The position numbers were made by a program, and so were the translations under genes. From the NCBI GenBank assembly GCA_963797635.1, contig CAWCPZ010000008.1, positions 62,001 to 126,000 of the forward strand: 64,000 nucleotides of DNA, given 5' to 3'. Source of the stretch: JAOUEA01 sp963797635. Its GTDB lineage: Bacteria; Actinomycetota; UBA4738; HRBIN12. This document shows, in pieces, positions 8,336 through 16,238 of the stretch; the first letter of the stretch is position 1, and each line of letters opens with the position of its first letter. The notes beneath the pieces were generated by a model that did no database searches, was not told where the DNA came from, and worked only from the letters and a program-made list of their open reading frames with translations.

Positions 8336-9669
8336 CGGTCGCCCAAGGCGACGGCGTCGGGCTCCGGAGGTTCGTAGGCGTCCTCCGGCTCGGCGCCCTC
8401 GAGGGCCGGTCCGTTGCGGACCTTGCGGGTGAGGATCCACCAGACGCCGGCCCACAGCACGGCGACCCCGCCCAACGCGAACGCGGCCTGTCGCGGCCCG
8501 GCGGCGTCGGCGATCCAGGAGGCGGCGAGGCTCGAGATCCCCAACGACAGCGTGATCAGCGCGAAATCGACGGCGAAGATGCGGCCCCGGATGTGATCCG
8601 GCACCAGCACCTGGAGCCCGTAGGTCGACAGCACCCATTGTGTTCCGCCCCCGAGGTGGGCCACGAAGATCGCCACGGCCGCCACCCACAACGCGGGAGC
8701 CAGCCCCAACCCCATGTAGGACAGCCCGAACACGGTCAGCGCGAGGCCGATCGCGCTGAACAGTCGTCGATGCTGCGGCCCGCTGAGCCGGTGACCGAAG
8801 AACGGACCCACCAAGGCGCCCACGCCGCGGGCCGCCATCAGGATGCCCACCCCGATGTCACCTTTGCCGAACACGTCGGCGCCGAACACGGGGATCAATG
8901 CCAGGACCCCTGCCGCGAGACCGAACCCGCCCTTGACCGTGATGAGCGCCGAGACCCGACGATCGGTGCGGGCGTAATGCAAGACCTCTTTGGTGGCCTC
9001 GACGATCTTGGGATGCTCGTGGTCGGCGGCCCGCGCTTCGCTGAACGAGCGCCGGATGCCGGCCAGGAACAGCGCGGACAGCAGGAACGACAGCGCGTCC
9101 ACCACGAAGGCGGTGTCGCGCCCGAACACCGTGGAGATCACGCCGCCGAGCGCCGCCCCCACGGCCAGCATCGTTCCCCACAGCGAGCCCGCGATCGCGT
9201 TCGCCGAAGGGAGGTCCTCGGCATCCACGACGTTGGGCACCGCCGCCGACGAGGCCGGTTCGAAGGGCGCGCTGAACACCGACAACGCCGCGAGCAAGGG
9301 GTAGGCGAGCCATACCGTTTCGGGTCCCACGAGCAGGAACGCCGAGCAGATCACCGCGCGAACCAGGTCGCACACGATCATCAGCCGGCGCCGGTCCACG
9401 CGGTCGGCCAGCACGCCCGCCGCCGGCGAGGCCAGGAAGAAGGCCAGCTCCTGGGCCATGATCGCCAGGCCCACGTCCACCGCGCGGCCGGTGGTCTCCA
9501 GGATCAGGCCGGTGATCGCCACGAACAGGAACCAGTCGCCGCCCAGCGAGATCACCGAGGCCAGGAACAGACGCCGGAAATCACGGTTGCGCCGCAACAG
9601 GGAAACGCTGGCTCGGACCCCTCCGGGCGGGGCCTGGTGTTCGTCGGCTTCGGGTTTGGGCGTTCCCAT
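8332..9669 (-). CDS. MFS transporter (MFS_3-type exporter)
   Basis: A 445-residue major facilitator with about 12 hydrophobic segments. The signature between helices 2 and 3 reads AGVLADRVDRRRLMIVCDLVR, and the start LLRRNRDFRRLFLASVISLGGDW is typical of the MFS_3 group that includes enterobactin and drug exporters. This suggests drug or metabolite efflux; substrate unknown. The gene is divergent from the hydrolase gene at 9717 and convergent with lemA. Start at the ATG at 9669. Confidence 0.88.
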   Translation of the reverse strand: MGTPKPEADEHQAPPGGVRASVSLLRRNRDFRRLFLASVISLGGDWFLFVAITGLILETTGRAVDVGLAIMAQELAFFLASPAAGVLADRVDRRRLMIVCDLVRAVICSAFLLVGPETVWLAYPLLAALSVFSAPFEPASSAAVPNVVDAEDLPSANAIAGSLWGTMLAVGAALGGVISTVFGRDTAFVVDALSFLLSALFLAGIRRSFSEARAADHEHPKIVEATKEVLHYARTDRRVSALITVKGGFGLAAGVLALIPVFGADVFGKGDIGVGILMAARGVGALVGPFFGHRLSGPQHRRLFSAIGLALTVFGLSYMGLGLAPALWVAAVAIFVAHLGGGTQWVLSTYGLQVLVPDHIRGRIFAVDFALITLSLGISSLAASWIADAAGPRQAAFALGGVAVLWAGVWWILTRKVRNGPALEGAEPEDAYEPPEPDAVALGDR

Positions 9670-9716
9670 GGCTGGGCAGTCAGACTATCTGGGGCCCGTC
9701 TCGTGAGGAGGTCGCC

Positions 9717-10358
9717 GTGCTCGAACGGATCACCTGGTTCCGACAGTCCGCGCTCCGATGGGTCGACGACGAACGCACGATCTACATCGACCCGTGGGGC
9801 ACGCCCGAGGACGCCCCAGCCGCCGACCTGATCCTGATCACGCACGCCCACCTCGATCACTTCCAGCCTGAGGAGATCGAACGGCTCAGGGGACCCGGAA
9901 CGAAACTGGTGGCGCCCCGCGATGTCGCCGACGAACTCACCGGAGACGTCACGGCGGTGGCGCCAGACCAGAAGCATGAGGTCGCCGGCGTTCCGTTCAC
10001 CACCGTGCCCGCGTACAACACGCGTGAAGAGGCGCTGGACTTCCATCCCCGGGCCAACGACTGGGTGGGGTACGTGCTCGAGCTCGGGGGCGCCACCTAC
10101 TACCACGCGGGTGATACCGACCACGCGCCCGAGCTCGAGACGATCGACACGGATGTCGCGTTCCTGCCCGTGGGCGGCTACTACACGATGAACGTGGAGG
10201 AAGCCGCGGGTCTTGCGCTGGCGATGACCCCACGGCTCGCCGTGCCGATGCACTACGGCTTCGTGGTGGGCTCGGCCACGGACGGCGACCGGTTCCGCGA
10301 CGCCGCGTCCCCCGTGGCGGTCGACCTGATGGATCCCACCAACCCGTTCGAATGCTGA
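9717..10358 (+). CDS. Metallo-beta-lactamase-fold metal-dependent hydrolase (UlaG-like)
   Basis: A 213-residue MBL-fold enzyme. The metal-binding motif reads THAHLDHFQ (about residues 42-50). Downstream ligands appear as HAGDTDHA and PMHYG. The short form, without the extra domains of glyoxalase II or RNase J, matches the UlaG/YtnP-like group of predicted Zn-dependent hydrolases. The GTG start follows a perfect AGGAGG Shine-Dalgarno (9706-9711 region). It is divergently arranged with the MFS exporter, which could make the pair a small detoxification or export unit, though that is inference. Confidence 0.87.
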   Translation: MLERITWFRQSALRWVDDERTIYIDPWGTPEDAPAADLILITHAHLDHFQPEEIERLRGPGTKLVAPRDVADELTGDVTAVAPDQKHEVAGVPFTTVPAYNTREEALDFHPRANDWVGYVLELGGATYYHAGDTDHAPELETIDTDVAFLPVGGYYTMNVEEAAGLALAMTPRLAVPMHYGFVVGSATDGDRFRDAASPVAVDLMDPTNPFEC

Positions 10359-10419
10359 GGCGAACGTCGGACCCGGAGCGATAGGCTCCGGGAACCAACC
10401 GCGAACCGAGGGGAGACGA

Positions 10420-11325
10420 ATGGCGCTCGGCTACGAAGGCGACCTGTACATCCTGGCGTTCGACCACCGAGGATCGTTCCAGAAGAAGTTCTTCGGCATC
10501 GATGGTGCGGCCGGGCCCGAGGACACGTTGAAGATCATCGACGCGAAGACCGTGATCTTCGAGGGGATGCGACGCGCGTTGGCCGACGGCGTCAGCAACG
10601 AGGCGGCAGGGGTGCTCGTCGACGAGCAGTTCGGCGCCGAGGTGGCTCGGGCCGCGATCCGCGACGGACTCAAGCTCGCGATGCCCGCCGAGAAGTCCGG
10701 CCAGCACGAGTTCGACTTCGAGTACGGCGAGGAGTTCTCGGCGCACATCGAGGCGTTCGACCCGGCCTTCACGAAGGTGCTGGTGCGCTACAACCCTGAA
10801 GGCGATGGCGCGATGAACGCCCGCCAAGCCGTTCGGCTGAAGCAGTTGTCGGACTGGCTGCATCACACCGGGCGCCGCTTCCTGTTCGAACTGCTCGTCC
10901 CGGCCGAACCCCATCAGCTGGAGACGGTCGCCAACGACGTCGGCCGGTTCGACCGGGAGGTGCGTCCCCACCTGATGCGGGTGGCGATCGCCGAGCTGCA
11001 GGCCACCGGCGTGGAGCCGGACATCTGGAAGATCGAGGGGATCGACGATCCCGAACAGTGTCGCGAGGTGGCCGAGCAGTGCCGGATCGGCGGGCGCGAC
11101 GGCGTGGCGTGCATCGTCCTGGGTCGTGGTGCCGATGACGCGGCGGTCGATGCCTGGCTGCGTGCCGCGCGTGGCGTCCCCGGCTATCAGGGGTTCGCGA
11201 TCGGCCGGTCGATCTGGTGGAACCCGTTGAAGTTCTTCGTCGACGGTGCGCTCCCGCGCGAAGAGGCCGTCTCGCAGATCGCGAACAACTACCGGCGGTT
11301 CGTCGCCGTGTGGGAACAGGGCTAG
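10420..11325 (+). CDS. DUF2090 aldolase-like protein
   Basis: A 301-residue protein of the DUF2090 family, the domain also found fused to the C-terminus of 5-dehydro-2-deoxygluconokinase (IolC) in some bacteria and thought to be a class I aldolase-like TIM barrel. Recognisable stretches are ILAFDHRGSFQKKFFG near the start, DIWKIEGIDDPEQC, and the end GFAIGRSIWW with KFFVDGALPREEAV. By analogy it may act on 2-deoxy-5-ketogluconate 6-phosphate in inositol catabolism, but no other iol genes are here. A TAGGCT box at ~10382 is a plausible -10, and GAGGGGAG precedes the ATG. It is 15 bp upstream of dodecin and probably cotranscribed. Confidence 0.75.
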   Translation: MALGYEGDLYILAFDHRGSFQKKFFGIDGAAGPEDTLKIIDAKTVIFEGMRRALADGVSNEAAGVLVDEQFGAEVARAAIRDGLKLAMPAEKSGQHEFDFEYGEEFSAHIEAFDPAFTKVLVRYNPEGDGAMNARQAVRLKQLSDWLHHTGRRFLFELLVPAEPHQLETVANDVGRFDREVRPHLMRVAIAELQATGVEPDIWKIEGIDDPEQCREVAEQCRIGGRDGVACIVLGRGADDAAVDAWLRAARGVPGYQGFAIGRSIWWNPLKFFVDGALPREEAVSQIANNYRRFVAVWEQG

Positions 11326-11340
11326 GGGAAGGAGATCGCC

Positions 11341-11544
11341 ATGGCGGTCATCAAGACGATCGATCTGGTCGGGGTGTCGGGCGAGTCCTGGCGCGACGCC
11401 GCGCAGCAGGCGCTGGCCGAAGCGGCCAAGACGATCCGAGGGATCGAGAGCATGGACATCCTGGAGACCTCGGCGAAGGTCGCGGACGGACAGATCAGCG
11501 AGTACCACACGCACGTGCGGATCCGGTTCCGCATCGAGCGCTGA
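11341..11544 (+). CDS. Dodecin (flavin-binding)
   Basis: A 67-residue dodecin, a small protein that forms hollow dodecamers storing flavins (or CoA in some actinobacteria). The family pattern is complete: VIKTIDLVGVSGESWRDAAQ, the helix, then TSAKVADGQISEYHTHVRIR. A GGGAAGGAG Shine-Dalgarno precedes the ATG. It follows the DUF2090 gene by 15 bp and is followed by a strong hairpin at 11562-11595. Confidence 0.93.
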   Translation: MAVIKTIDLVGVSGESWRDAAQQALAEAAKTIRGIESMDILETSAKVADGQISEYHTHVRIRFRIER

Positions 11545-11561
11545 TCGCTCCGAGCCACGCC

Positions 11562-11595
11562 GGCTGAGCGGCCCCTTCGGGCGGCCGGCTCAGCC
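11562..11595. terminator. Bidirectional hairpin terminator
   Basis: GGCTGAGCGGCC (11562-11573) can pair with GGCCGGCTCAGCC (11583-11595) around a CCTTCGGGC loop. It sits between the convergent dodecin and ABC permease genes and overlaps the last codons of the permease. There is no T-run, as is common in high-GC genomes. Confidence 0.65.
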
Positions 11596-12360
11596 TTCGA
11601 CCAGCAGCCCGCGCCGCTTGCGGATGCGCCGGTCGAGCCGGTGGAAGAGCAGGTAGTCCACCGCGACGCCGATCACCACGATCACGCCGAGCACGGCCAA
11701 GAGCTCGGGGACGTTGCTCTGTTCCTCGGCGAGCAGATGGCCCAGCCCCGAGGCGCCCACCGCGGTGATGATGAGTTCGGCAGCCATCAGCGCCTTCCAC
11801 GCGAAGCCCCACGCCTGCTGCAGCCCAGCGACGAAGCCGGGCATGGCCGCGGGCAGGATCACGTCCCGGTACAGGCCCCAGCCGTCGGCACCCATCGTCC
11901 GGCCCGCCCGGGTGAGGATCGGCGGCACCTGCCGGATCGCCGACATCGTCGCCAGCGTCACCGACGGGAAGGCCCCCACGATCGTGACGAACACCACGGC
12001 GCGTTCGCTGGCGCCGAACCAGATCACCGCGAGGGGCAGCCACGCCACGAACGGTGTGATCTGGAGCGCCACGATCAACGGCCGGACCGATCGCCGCGCG
12101 AACTCGTTGAGGGCCATGCCCACCCCGATCGCCACGCCGATCGCGATCGAGCACGCGAACGCGAACAGCAGCCGGAGCAGCGTCTTGACCGTGGCCTCGG
12201 GGATCGTGCCGTCGCGCATGCCCGTGAGGAAGGCGCTCCACACCTCGGCGGGGGAGGGCACGCCGCGCGTGTCGGTGAGGGCCGCCACGATCGCCCACAC
12301 CACGATCAGCGCCACGATGCCGAACACGGGCGGACCGATCTCGTCCCAGATCCGCTTCAC
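11590..12360 (-). CDS. ABC transporter permease, sulfonate/taurine type
   Basis: A 256-residue permease of the SsuC/TauC/NMT1-associated family, with six or so membrane helices. The EAA loop reads ILTRAGRTMGADGWGLYRDV followed by ILPAAMPGFVAGLQQAWGFAWKALMAAEL, which is typical of this group. It overlaps the upstream ATPase gene by 4 bp and is clearly cotranscribed with it. No periplasmic binding protein gene is adjacent, so the solute must be captured by a protein encoded elsewhere. Sulfonate is suggested by family and by the sulfur-related neighbours; a pyrimidine or nitrate-type solute is also possible within this family. Confidence 0.82.
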   Translation of the reverse strand: MKRIWDEIGPPVFGIVALIVVWAIVAALTDTRGVPSPAEVWSAFLTGMRDGTIPEATVKTLLRLLFAFACSIAIGVAIGVGMALNEFARRSVRPLIVALQITPFVAWLPLAVIWFGASERAVVFVTIVGAFPSVTLATMSAIRQVPPILTRAGRTMGADGWGLYRDVILPAAMPGFVAGLQQAWGFAWKALMAAELIITAVGASGLGHLLAEEQSNVPELLAVLGVIVVIGVAVDYLLFHRLDRRIRKRRGLLVEG

Positions 12361-13187
12361 CGGTTCGCCCCCTTGTCGACCTCGCGCATCAGGAGCTCGT
12401 GCACCTCGGAGACGACGCGGGCCACCAGGACGTCATCGAGCTGGCGAGGCCGCGGCGCGTTGATGCGCACCTCCTCGATCAGCTTGCCCGGGGCGGCCGA
12501 CAGGACGAGCACCCGGTCGGCGAGGAGCGCCGCTTCCCGCACGTTGTGGGTCACGAACACGAAGGTCGTGCGCCCGTCGCGCTCCACCCACACCCGCTGG
12601 ACCTCGTCCTGGAGGAGTTCGCGCGCCTGCGCGTCGAGCGCGCCGAAGGGCTCGTCGCCCAGCAGCACATCGGGTTCGCACGCGAGGGCGCGAGCGAGCG
12701 CCGCCCGCTGCCGCATGCCGGCCGACAGCTCGTGCGGCTGCACGTCGGCGAATCGCTCGAGGCCGACGTTGGTGAGCCAGGCGTCGGCGCGTTCCCGTCG
12801 CTGGTCGGCGGGGACGTCGATCAACTTCAGCGCGAGCTCGACGTTGCCGGCCACCGACAGCCACGGGAACAACGCCGGCTCTTGGAACAACACCGCGCGG
12901 TCGGGGCCGGGCGCGGTGATCGGCGTCCCGTCGAGCAACGCCGAACCCGACGTGGGGCGTTCCAGCCCGGCCAGGATGTTGAGGATCGAGGTCTTGCCGC
13001 TGCCCGACGGACCCAGCAGGCACACGAACTCGCCCTCGCCCACCTGGAACGACACGTGGTCGACCGCGGTGAGCTCGGTGCCCGTGGTGGACCTGCGCGT
13101 CTTCACGAGGTCGCGGACCTCCAGCTTGGGAGGCCCGGCATCGCGAACCGATGCCAGGTCGACGATGTTGGTGGCGGCGTCGCTCAT
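12357..13187 (-). CDS. ABC transporter ATPase, sulfonate/taurine type
   Basis: A 276-residue ATPase of the SsuB/TauB group. Walker A GPSGSGKTS, Q-loop LFQEPALFPW, Walker B VLLGDEPFGALD and the switch VTHN are intact. The signature reads LSAGM instead of LSGGM, a mild change that is tolerated in other ABC proteins. A ~25-residue N-terminal extension precedes the fold. It overlaps the permease by 4 bp and lies 10 bp after the DUF2292 gene, so the three form an operon driven from the promoter near 13490. Confidence 0.86.
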   Translation of the reverse strand: MSDAATNIVDLASVRDAGPPKLEVRDLVKTRRSTTGTELTAVDHVSFQVGEGEFVCLLGPSGSGKTSILNILAGLERPTSGSALLDGTPITAPGPDRAVLFQEPALFPWLSVAGNVELALKLIDVPADQRRERADAWLTNVGLERFADVQPHELSAGMRQRAALARALACEPDVLLGDEPFGALDAQARELLQDEVQRVWVERDGRTTFVFVTHNVREAALLADRVLVLSAAPGKLIEEVRINAPRPRQLDDVLVARVVSEVHELLMREVDKGANR

Positions 13188-13197
13188 CGGGGCGTCC

Positions 13198-13386
13198 TCA
13201 TCGCAGCCGGAACTTCTCGGCCATCTCGATCTGCACGACCTTGCTGTCCTGGATCACCAGGACCACGGTGCCGTACTGGATCTTCCGGACGATGTCGGAG
13301 ACCTTGGCCAGGACGGCGCGCTCCTCGTCGGTGAGGGCGGCCAGCTTCTCGTTCGGCCCCTGGTCTGCGCTCGGTTGGTCACTCAT
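13198..13386 (-). CDS. DUF2292 small protein
   Basis: A 62-residue protein of the DUF2292 (YezD-like) family. The conserved C-terminal half reads IQYGTVVLVIQDSKVVQIE and ends EKFRLR. It is the first gene of the operon with the sulfonate-type ATPase and permease. A paralogue at 19119 with the same C-terminal pattern ends the sulfate-transport operon, so each transporter carries its own copy. Biochemical role unknown; the repeated pairing suggests an accessory or regulatory part in sulfur uptake (inference). Its 5' leader carries the conserved stem-loop described separately. Confidence 0.85.
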   Translation of the reverse strand: MSDQPSADQGPNEKLAALTDEERAVLAKVSDIVRKIQYGTVVLVIQDSKVVQIEMAEKFRLR

Positions 13387-13411
13387 TCATCGGCCCTTCG
13401 AAGACGGAAAA

Positions 13412-13456
13412 GGCCACGGCGAGATCTCGCCGTGGCCTCCAGTCTGTCTGGTCAGC
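13412..13456 (-). promoter_or_regulatory. Leader element A: conserved stem-loop plus perfect hairpin
   Basis: On the minus strand the leader of the DUF2292 operon begins just after the promoter with GCTGACC-AGACAGA-CTGGAGGCC (13456-13434). CCAG/CTGG can pair around a 5-nt loop. It runs straight into a perfect 26-bp palindrome (13437-13412) followed by TTTT (13411-13408), the form of an intrinsic attenuator. The core matches three other copies at 14797-14820, 14982-15000 and 15058-15078. Confidence 0.6.
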
Positions 13457-13466
13457 TACGCAAGCG

Positions 13467-13495
13467 AAAGTATCCGCGCTCTGCGGCCCCGTCAA
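13467..13495 (-). promoter_or_regulatory. Promoter of the DUF2292/ABC operon
   Basis: TTGACG at 13495-13490 and the GATACTTT block at 13474-13467 give a -35/-10 pair (15 to 17 bp apart depending on which hexamer is used). The start of transcription would fall near 13460, so element A would begin within a few bases of the RNA 5' end. Confidence 0.55.
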
Positions 13496-13515
13496 CGAGG
13501 CCACACGACTGGCTC

Positions 13516-14725
13516 CTACGAACCGGAGCCGAAGAAGAACCCCGAGGCCAGGAACGCGACCGGGAGCAGGAACAACCCGCCCACGAAGATCCCCAGACGC
13601 AGGTTCGTGGCCACGAGCCAGTCGTCCAACCCGATCACGCTGCGTTTCACGGGCTGGAAGAAGAAGGCCAGGATGATCAGCGACACGATCGTCACGCCGA
13701 TCGCCTCGGCGAGCACGATCTGTGCGGCCACGGGTGTGGGCTGCAACATCGCCACGACCAGCGTGTCGGCCAGCGTGGTGATGTTGGCGCCCATGATGTA
13801 CGGCAGCGCCTCGTCCCGCTTCACGTAGCCCTTGGCCGCCAGCGGCACCAGGACCGTCAGGGCCACCGAGACCGACAGGGTCAGGGTCGCCACCAGACAC
13901 CCCAGCGCGAACATCGTCCACGGGTTCTTCAGCCAGGCAGCACGTTTCGAGGCCGTGGCGTCGCTGCTCACCTGCGGCAGCACGCGGTCGATCAGGTTGA
14001 ACGCCACCAGGATCACGCCGAGGCCCGCGAGGAACAGGGCCCAGCCGGGCAGGTTGTCCTTCGCAAGGTCGACGAACGGCCCCCACAGCTTGCTGAGGAT
14101 CGCGTCGACCTCGCCGCTGGCGTGCATGTTGAAGCCGTCGAGCCAGCCGGCGCGGATGATCCCGTACCCGATCAACATGCCCGGGATGTAGGTGATCGCC
14201 GTCATCGTCATCGCCTGGATGCCGATGCCGATCGAGTCCCCACGCGGCCGGTCCTTGTGCTTGGTGGCGTAGAGGAACCCGGTGAGCAACACGATGAACG
14301 ATGCGCCCAGGCGCGAGCCGGACAACATCGTGAAGGCCTGGAACTTCGAGATCGTCCCCGCCCCGAACAGGCTGATCGCCGTGGCCGCGACGGGGGAACC
14401 CGAGAGCACGAAGTAGGCGCCCAGCCACCCGGTGCCCAGCGTCGACAGCCCGTTGGCGAACGGGAACTGCCCTTCGATGGAGGGACCCACCGCTTGGGCG
14501 CCCGACTTCATCAGCTGGATCGCGAGGATGAACAGGAAGATGGCCGGCAGGAAGAACAGGACCTTCTTGACGAAGTACCAGGAGCTGCGTTCGAGCTCGA
14601 ACGGACCGAGGTCGATGTAGTGCACGGGTCTGGTCGGCTTCGAAGGGGACGCAGAACTCTCCGTCCACCTCGACGAGGTTCGCCTCACGCTCGAGGTCGC
14701 GTTTCGCCTCGGAGGTCTTGGCCAT
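13516..14725 (-). CDS. Na/Pi-cotransporter family membrane protein (frameshifted near start)
   Basis: An integral membrane protein of the Na+/phosphate cotransporter (PF02690-type) fold, about 402 residues, with the GSPVAATAISLFGAGTISK repeat and SGSRLGASFIVLL segment of the family. The ATG at 14725 follows GGAGAG. The first ~30 codons (AKTSEAKRDLEREANLVEV) run in one frame, and the membrane part (VHYIDLGPFELERSSWYF onward) continues in another. Dropping one C from the CCC near 14632 joins them. Its promoter and leader carry the same elements as the sulfate and sulfonate operons on either side, so an anion other than phosphate, such as sulfate, is worth considering. Confidence 0.8.
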
Positions 14726-14749
14726 GCTCTCTCCTACGGGAAGCAATAA

Positions 14750-14820
14750 GGCCGCAACGCGATGCGGGGGTTTCCCCCCATCTGGATCGTCGTTGCGGCC
14801 TCCGGTGTGTCCGGTCAGCT
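14750..14820 (-). promoter_or_regulatory. Leader element B: conserved stem-loop plus hairpin
   Basis: On the minus strand, GCTGACC-GGACACA-CCGGAGGCC (14819-14797) forms CCGG/CCGG around a 5-nt loop. Its final GGCC starts a second, longer hairpin: GGCCGCAACG (14800-14791) pairs with CGTTGCGGCC (14759-14750), with an inner G-run/C-run stem. TTATTG follows. The arrangement is the same as element A, and the gene start at 14725 lies 24 bp further on. Confidence 0.6.
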
Positions 14821-14830
14821 GCACCACGAA

Positions 14831-14859
14831 GGGTAGTCGCCTGGTCAGGCCCGGGTCAA
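14831..14859 (-). promoter_or_regulatory. Promoter of the Na/Pi-type transporter
   Basis: TTGACC (14859-14854), 17-bp spacer, CTACCC (14836-14831). The predicted start of transcription near 14824 places leader element B about 5 nt from the RNA 5' end. It is divergent from the cysP promoter at 14934, with 75 bp between the two -35 boxes. Confidence 0.5.
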
Positions 14860-14933
14860 CGGGACTTTCGGTCTACCGTCTGATGCGACTTGTGACGATG
14901 GTGTGTTCGGCCAGACTCCGAGACCTTCGACGC

Positions 14934-14962
14934 TTGACACCCCCGGGTCGCCGACCGGTACT
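14934..14962 (+). promoter_or_regulatory. Promoter of the sulfate ABC operon
   Basis: A consensus TTGACA at 14934-14939, a 17-bp spacer and GGTACT at 14957-14962 (GTACTT at 18 bp also fits). Transcription would begin near 14969, giving a ~160-nt leader that contains two copies of the conserved stem-loop. Confidence 0.6.
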
Positions 14963-14981
14963 TCTATCCGCGTTGCCGCGC

Positions 14982-15000
14982 CGACCGGACCTCCGGAGGC
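14982..15000 (+). promoter_or_regulatory. Leader element C1 (conserved stem-loop, first sulfate-operon copy)
   Basis: CGACCGGACCTCCGGAGGC, with CCGG/CCGG pairing around a 4-nt loop, about 12 nt after the predicted start of transcription. It is followed by a separate small hairpin, GGAAC-CTCGT-GTTCC (15018-15032). It matches the core of elements A, B and C2. Confidence 0.55.
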
Positions 15001-15057
15001 GCCGGCCGTGTTTCGCGGAACCTCGTGTTCCGTCCAACGATGTGGATCTCGTTTCGG

Positions 15058-15100
15058 TTGACCGGACCACCGGAGGCCGAGCCCAAGGCCGCCGGGGCTC
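15058..15100 (+). promoter_or_regulatory. Leader element C2 (conserved stem-loop, second sulfate-operon copy)
   Basis: TTGACCGGACCACCGGAGG followed by CC at 15077-15078, then a second hairpin GAGCCC (15079-15084) with GGGCTC (15095-15100). This is the same two-stem order as elements A and B. The AAGGAG Shine-Dalgarno of the binding-protein gene (start 15128) is 17 bp beyond. Confidence 0.55.
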
Positions 15101-15127
15101 TCCCTCGGTCGATCGAAAGGAGCTCGG

Positions 15128-16199
15128 ATGCTGTTCCGTTCCCGGAAGCTGCAGGGCGTCGCCCTGTTCGCCTCCCTCGCCATCGTGCTCGCTGCCTGCT
15201 CTTCGGACAGCGGCGGATCCGATGACGAGTGCCGACACCGCTGGCGCCTGCACGCCGGCAGAGACACCCGTCATCAACTTCGCCGCCTACAGCACGCCTC
15301 GCGAGGCCTACGGCAAGATCATCCCCGCGTTCGTGTCGCAGTGGAAGGAAGACCACGACGACCAGAACGTGATCTTCCAGGAGTCCTACGCGGGCTCGAC
15401 CACGCAGGCCGCCAACGTGATCGCCGGCTACGAAGCCGACGTCGTCGCGCTCTCGCTGGCCCCCGACGTGCAGCAGATCGTCGACGCCGGCCTCACGACG
15501 GATGCCTGGCAGGACGCGCCCGACAAGGGCATGGTCTCGACCTCGGTCGTGGTCTTCGACGTCCGTCCCGGCAACCCGAACGGCTACGCGGACTGGGACG
15601 ACCTCACCGCCGAGGGCACCGAGATCCTGACGCCCGACCCCGCCTCGAGCGGTGGCGCGCGCTGGAACCTCGTGTCCCTGTGGGGCTCGGCCCTGCGCGG
15701 GTACGCCGGTGTGGCCAAGGACGACACGGCGGCCGCCACGACGCTGATGCAGAACGTGCTCGGCAACGTGACGGTCTTCGACAAGAGCGCCCGTGACTCG
15801 ATCCAGAACTTCGAGGCCGGCAACGGCGACGTCGCGATCACCTACGAGAACGAGGTGCTGACGGCGCAGGAGGCAGGGCTCGAGGACGAGGCGGTCTACC
15901 CGCCGTCCACCGTGCTGATCGAGAACCCGGTCGCGATCGTGGACAAGTGGGCCGACGAGCACTGCGTGCGTGACGTGGCCGAGGCGTTCGTCGCCTACCT
16001 CCACACGCCCGAGGTCAAGGAGCTCTACACCGACGTGGGCTTCCTGCGCTCGACCGACATCAAGGAAGCGAAGAAGGGTGGCGGCCAGTTCCCGCCGATC
16101 GAGGACCTGTTCACGGTCGACGAGATCGGTGGCTGGGACGCCCTGAACGAGGAACTGTTCAGCGACAGCGGGATCGTCACCCAGGCGATCGCCGGCTGA
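15128..16199 (+). CDS. Sulfate/thiosulfate ABC transporter binding lipoprotein (frameshifted)
   Basis: The periplasmic-side sulfate-binding protein of the operon, about 356 residues. The N-terminus has a lipoprotein signal (LFASLAIVLAAC, lipobox LAAC at about residue 24). The rest carries the sulfate-binding family motifs: SYAGSTTQAANVIAGYEADV followed by VALSLAPDV, then DPASSGGARWN and the end-region PPIEDLFTVDEIGGW. The signal part and the mature part are in different frames, joined by removing one base near 15220-15230 just after the lipobox. The ATG at 15128 follows AAGGAG. First gene of the operon with two permeases, an ATPase and a DUF2292 protein. I use no gene symbol because thiosulfate (CysP) and sulfate (Sbp) binding cannot be told apart here. 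Confidence 0.86.
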
Positions 16200-16238
16200 A
16201 CAGCGACGTAGCGACAACGAAGGAAGGTTGAAGACGCG

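Noticed and set aside
8331..8336. Convergent lemA and MFS genes sharing CTAG as stop codons
   Set aside because: It is a neat overlap but expected by chance in tightly packed genomes; no regulatory meaning.
14718..14827. A GTG-started leader peptide (reading QLTGHTGG...) in the Na/Pi-type leader
   Set aside because: The matching element in front of the DUF2292 gene has a stop in that frame and no start codon, so the conserved feature is the base pairing rather than a peptide.
11641..14883. A 1080-codon open frame on the plus strand
   Set aside because: It lies opposite the ABC, DUF2292 and Na/Pi-type genes, has His/Arg/Asp-rich low-complexity translation and no domain; it is a shadow of high-GC coding on the other strand.
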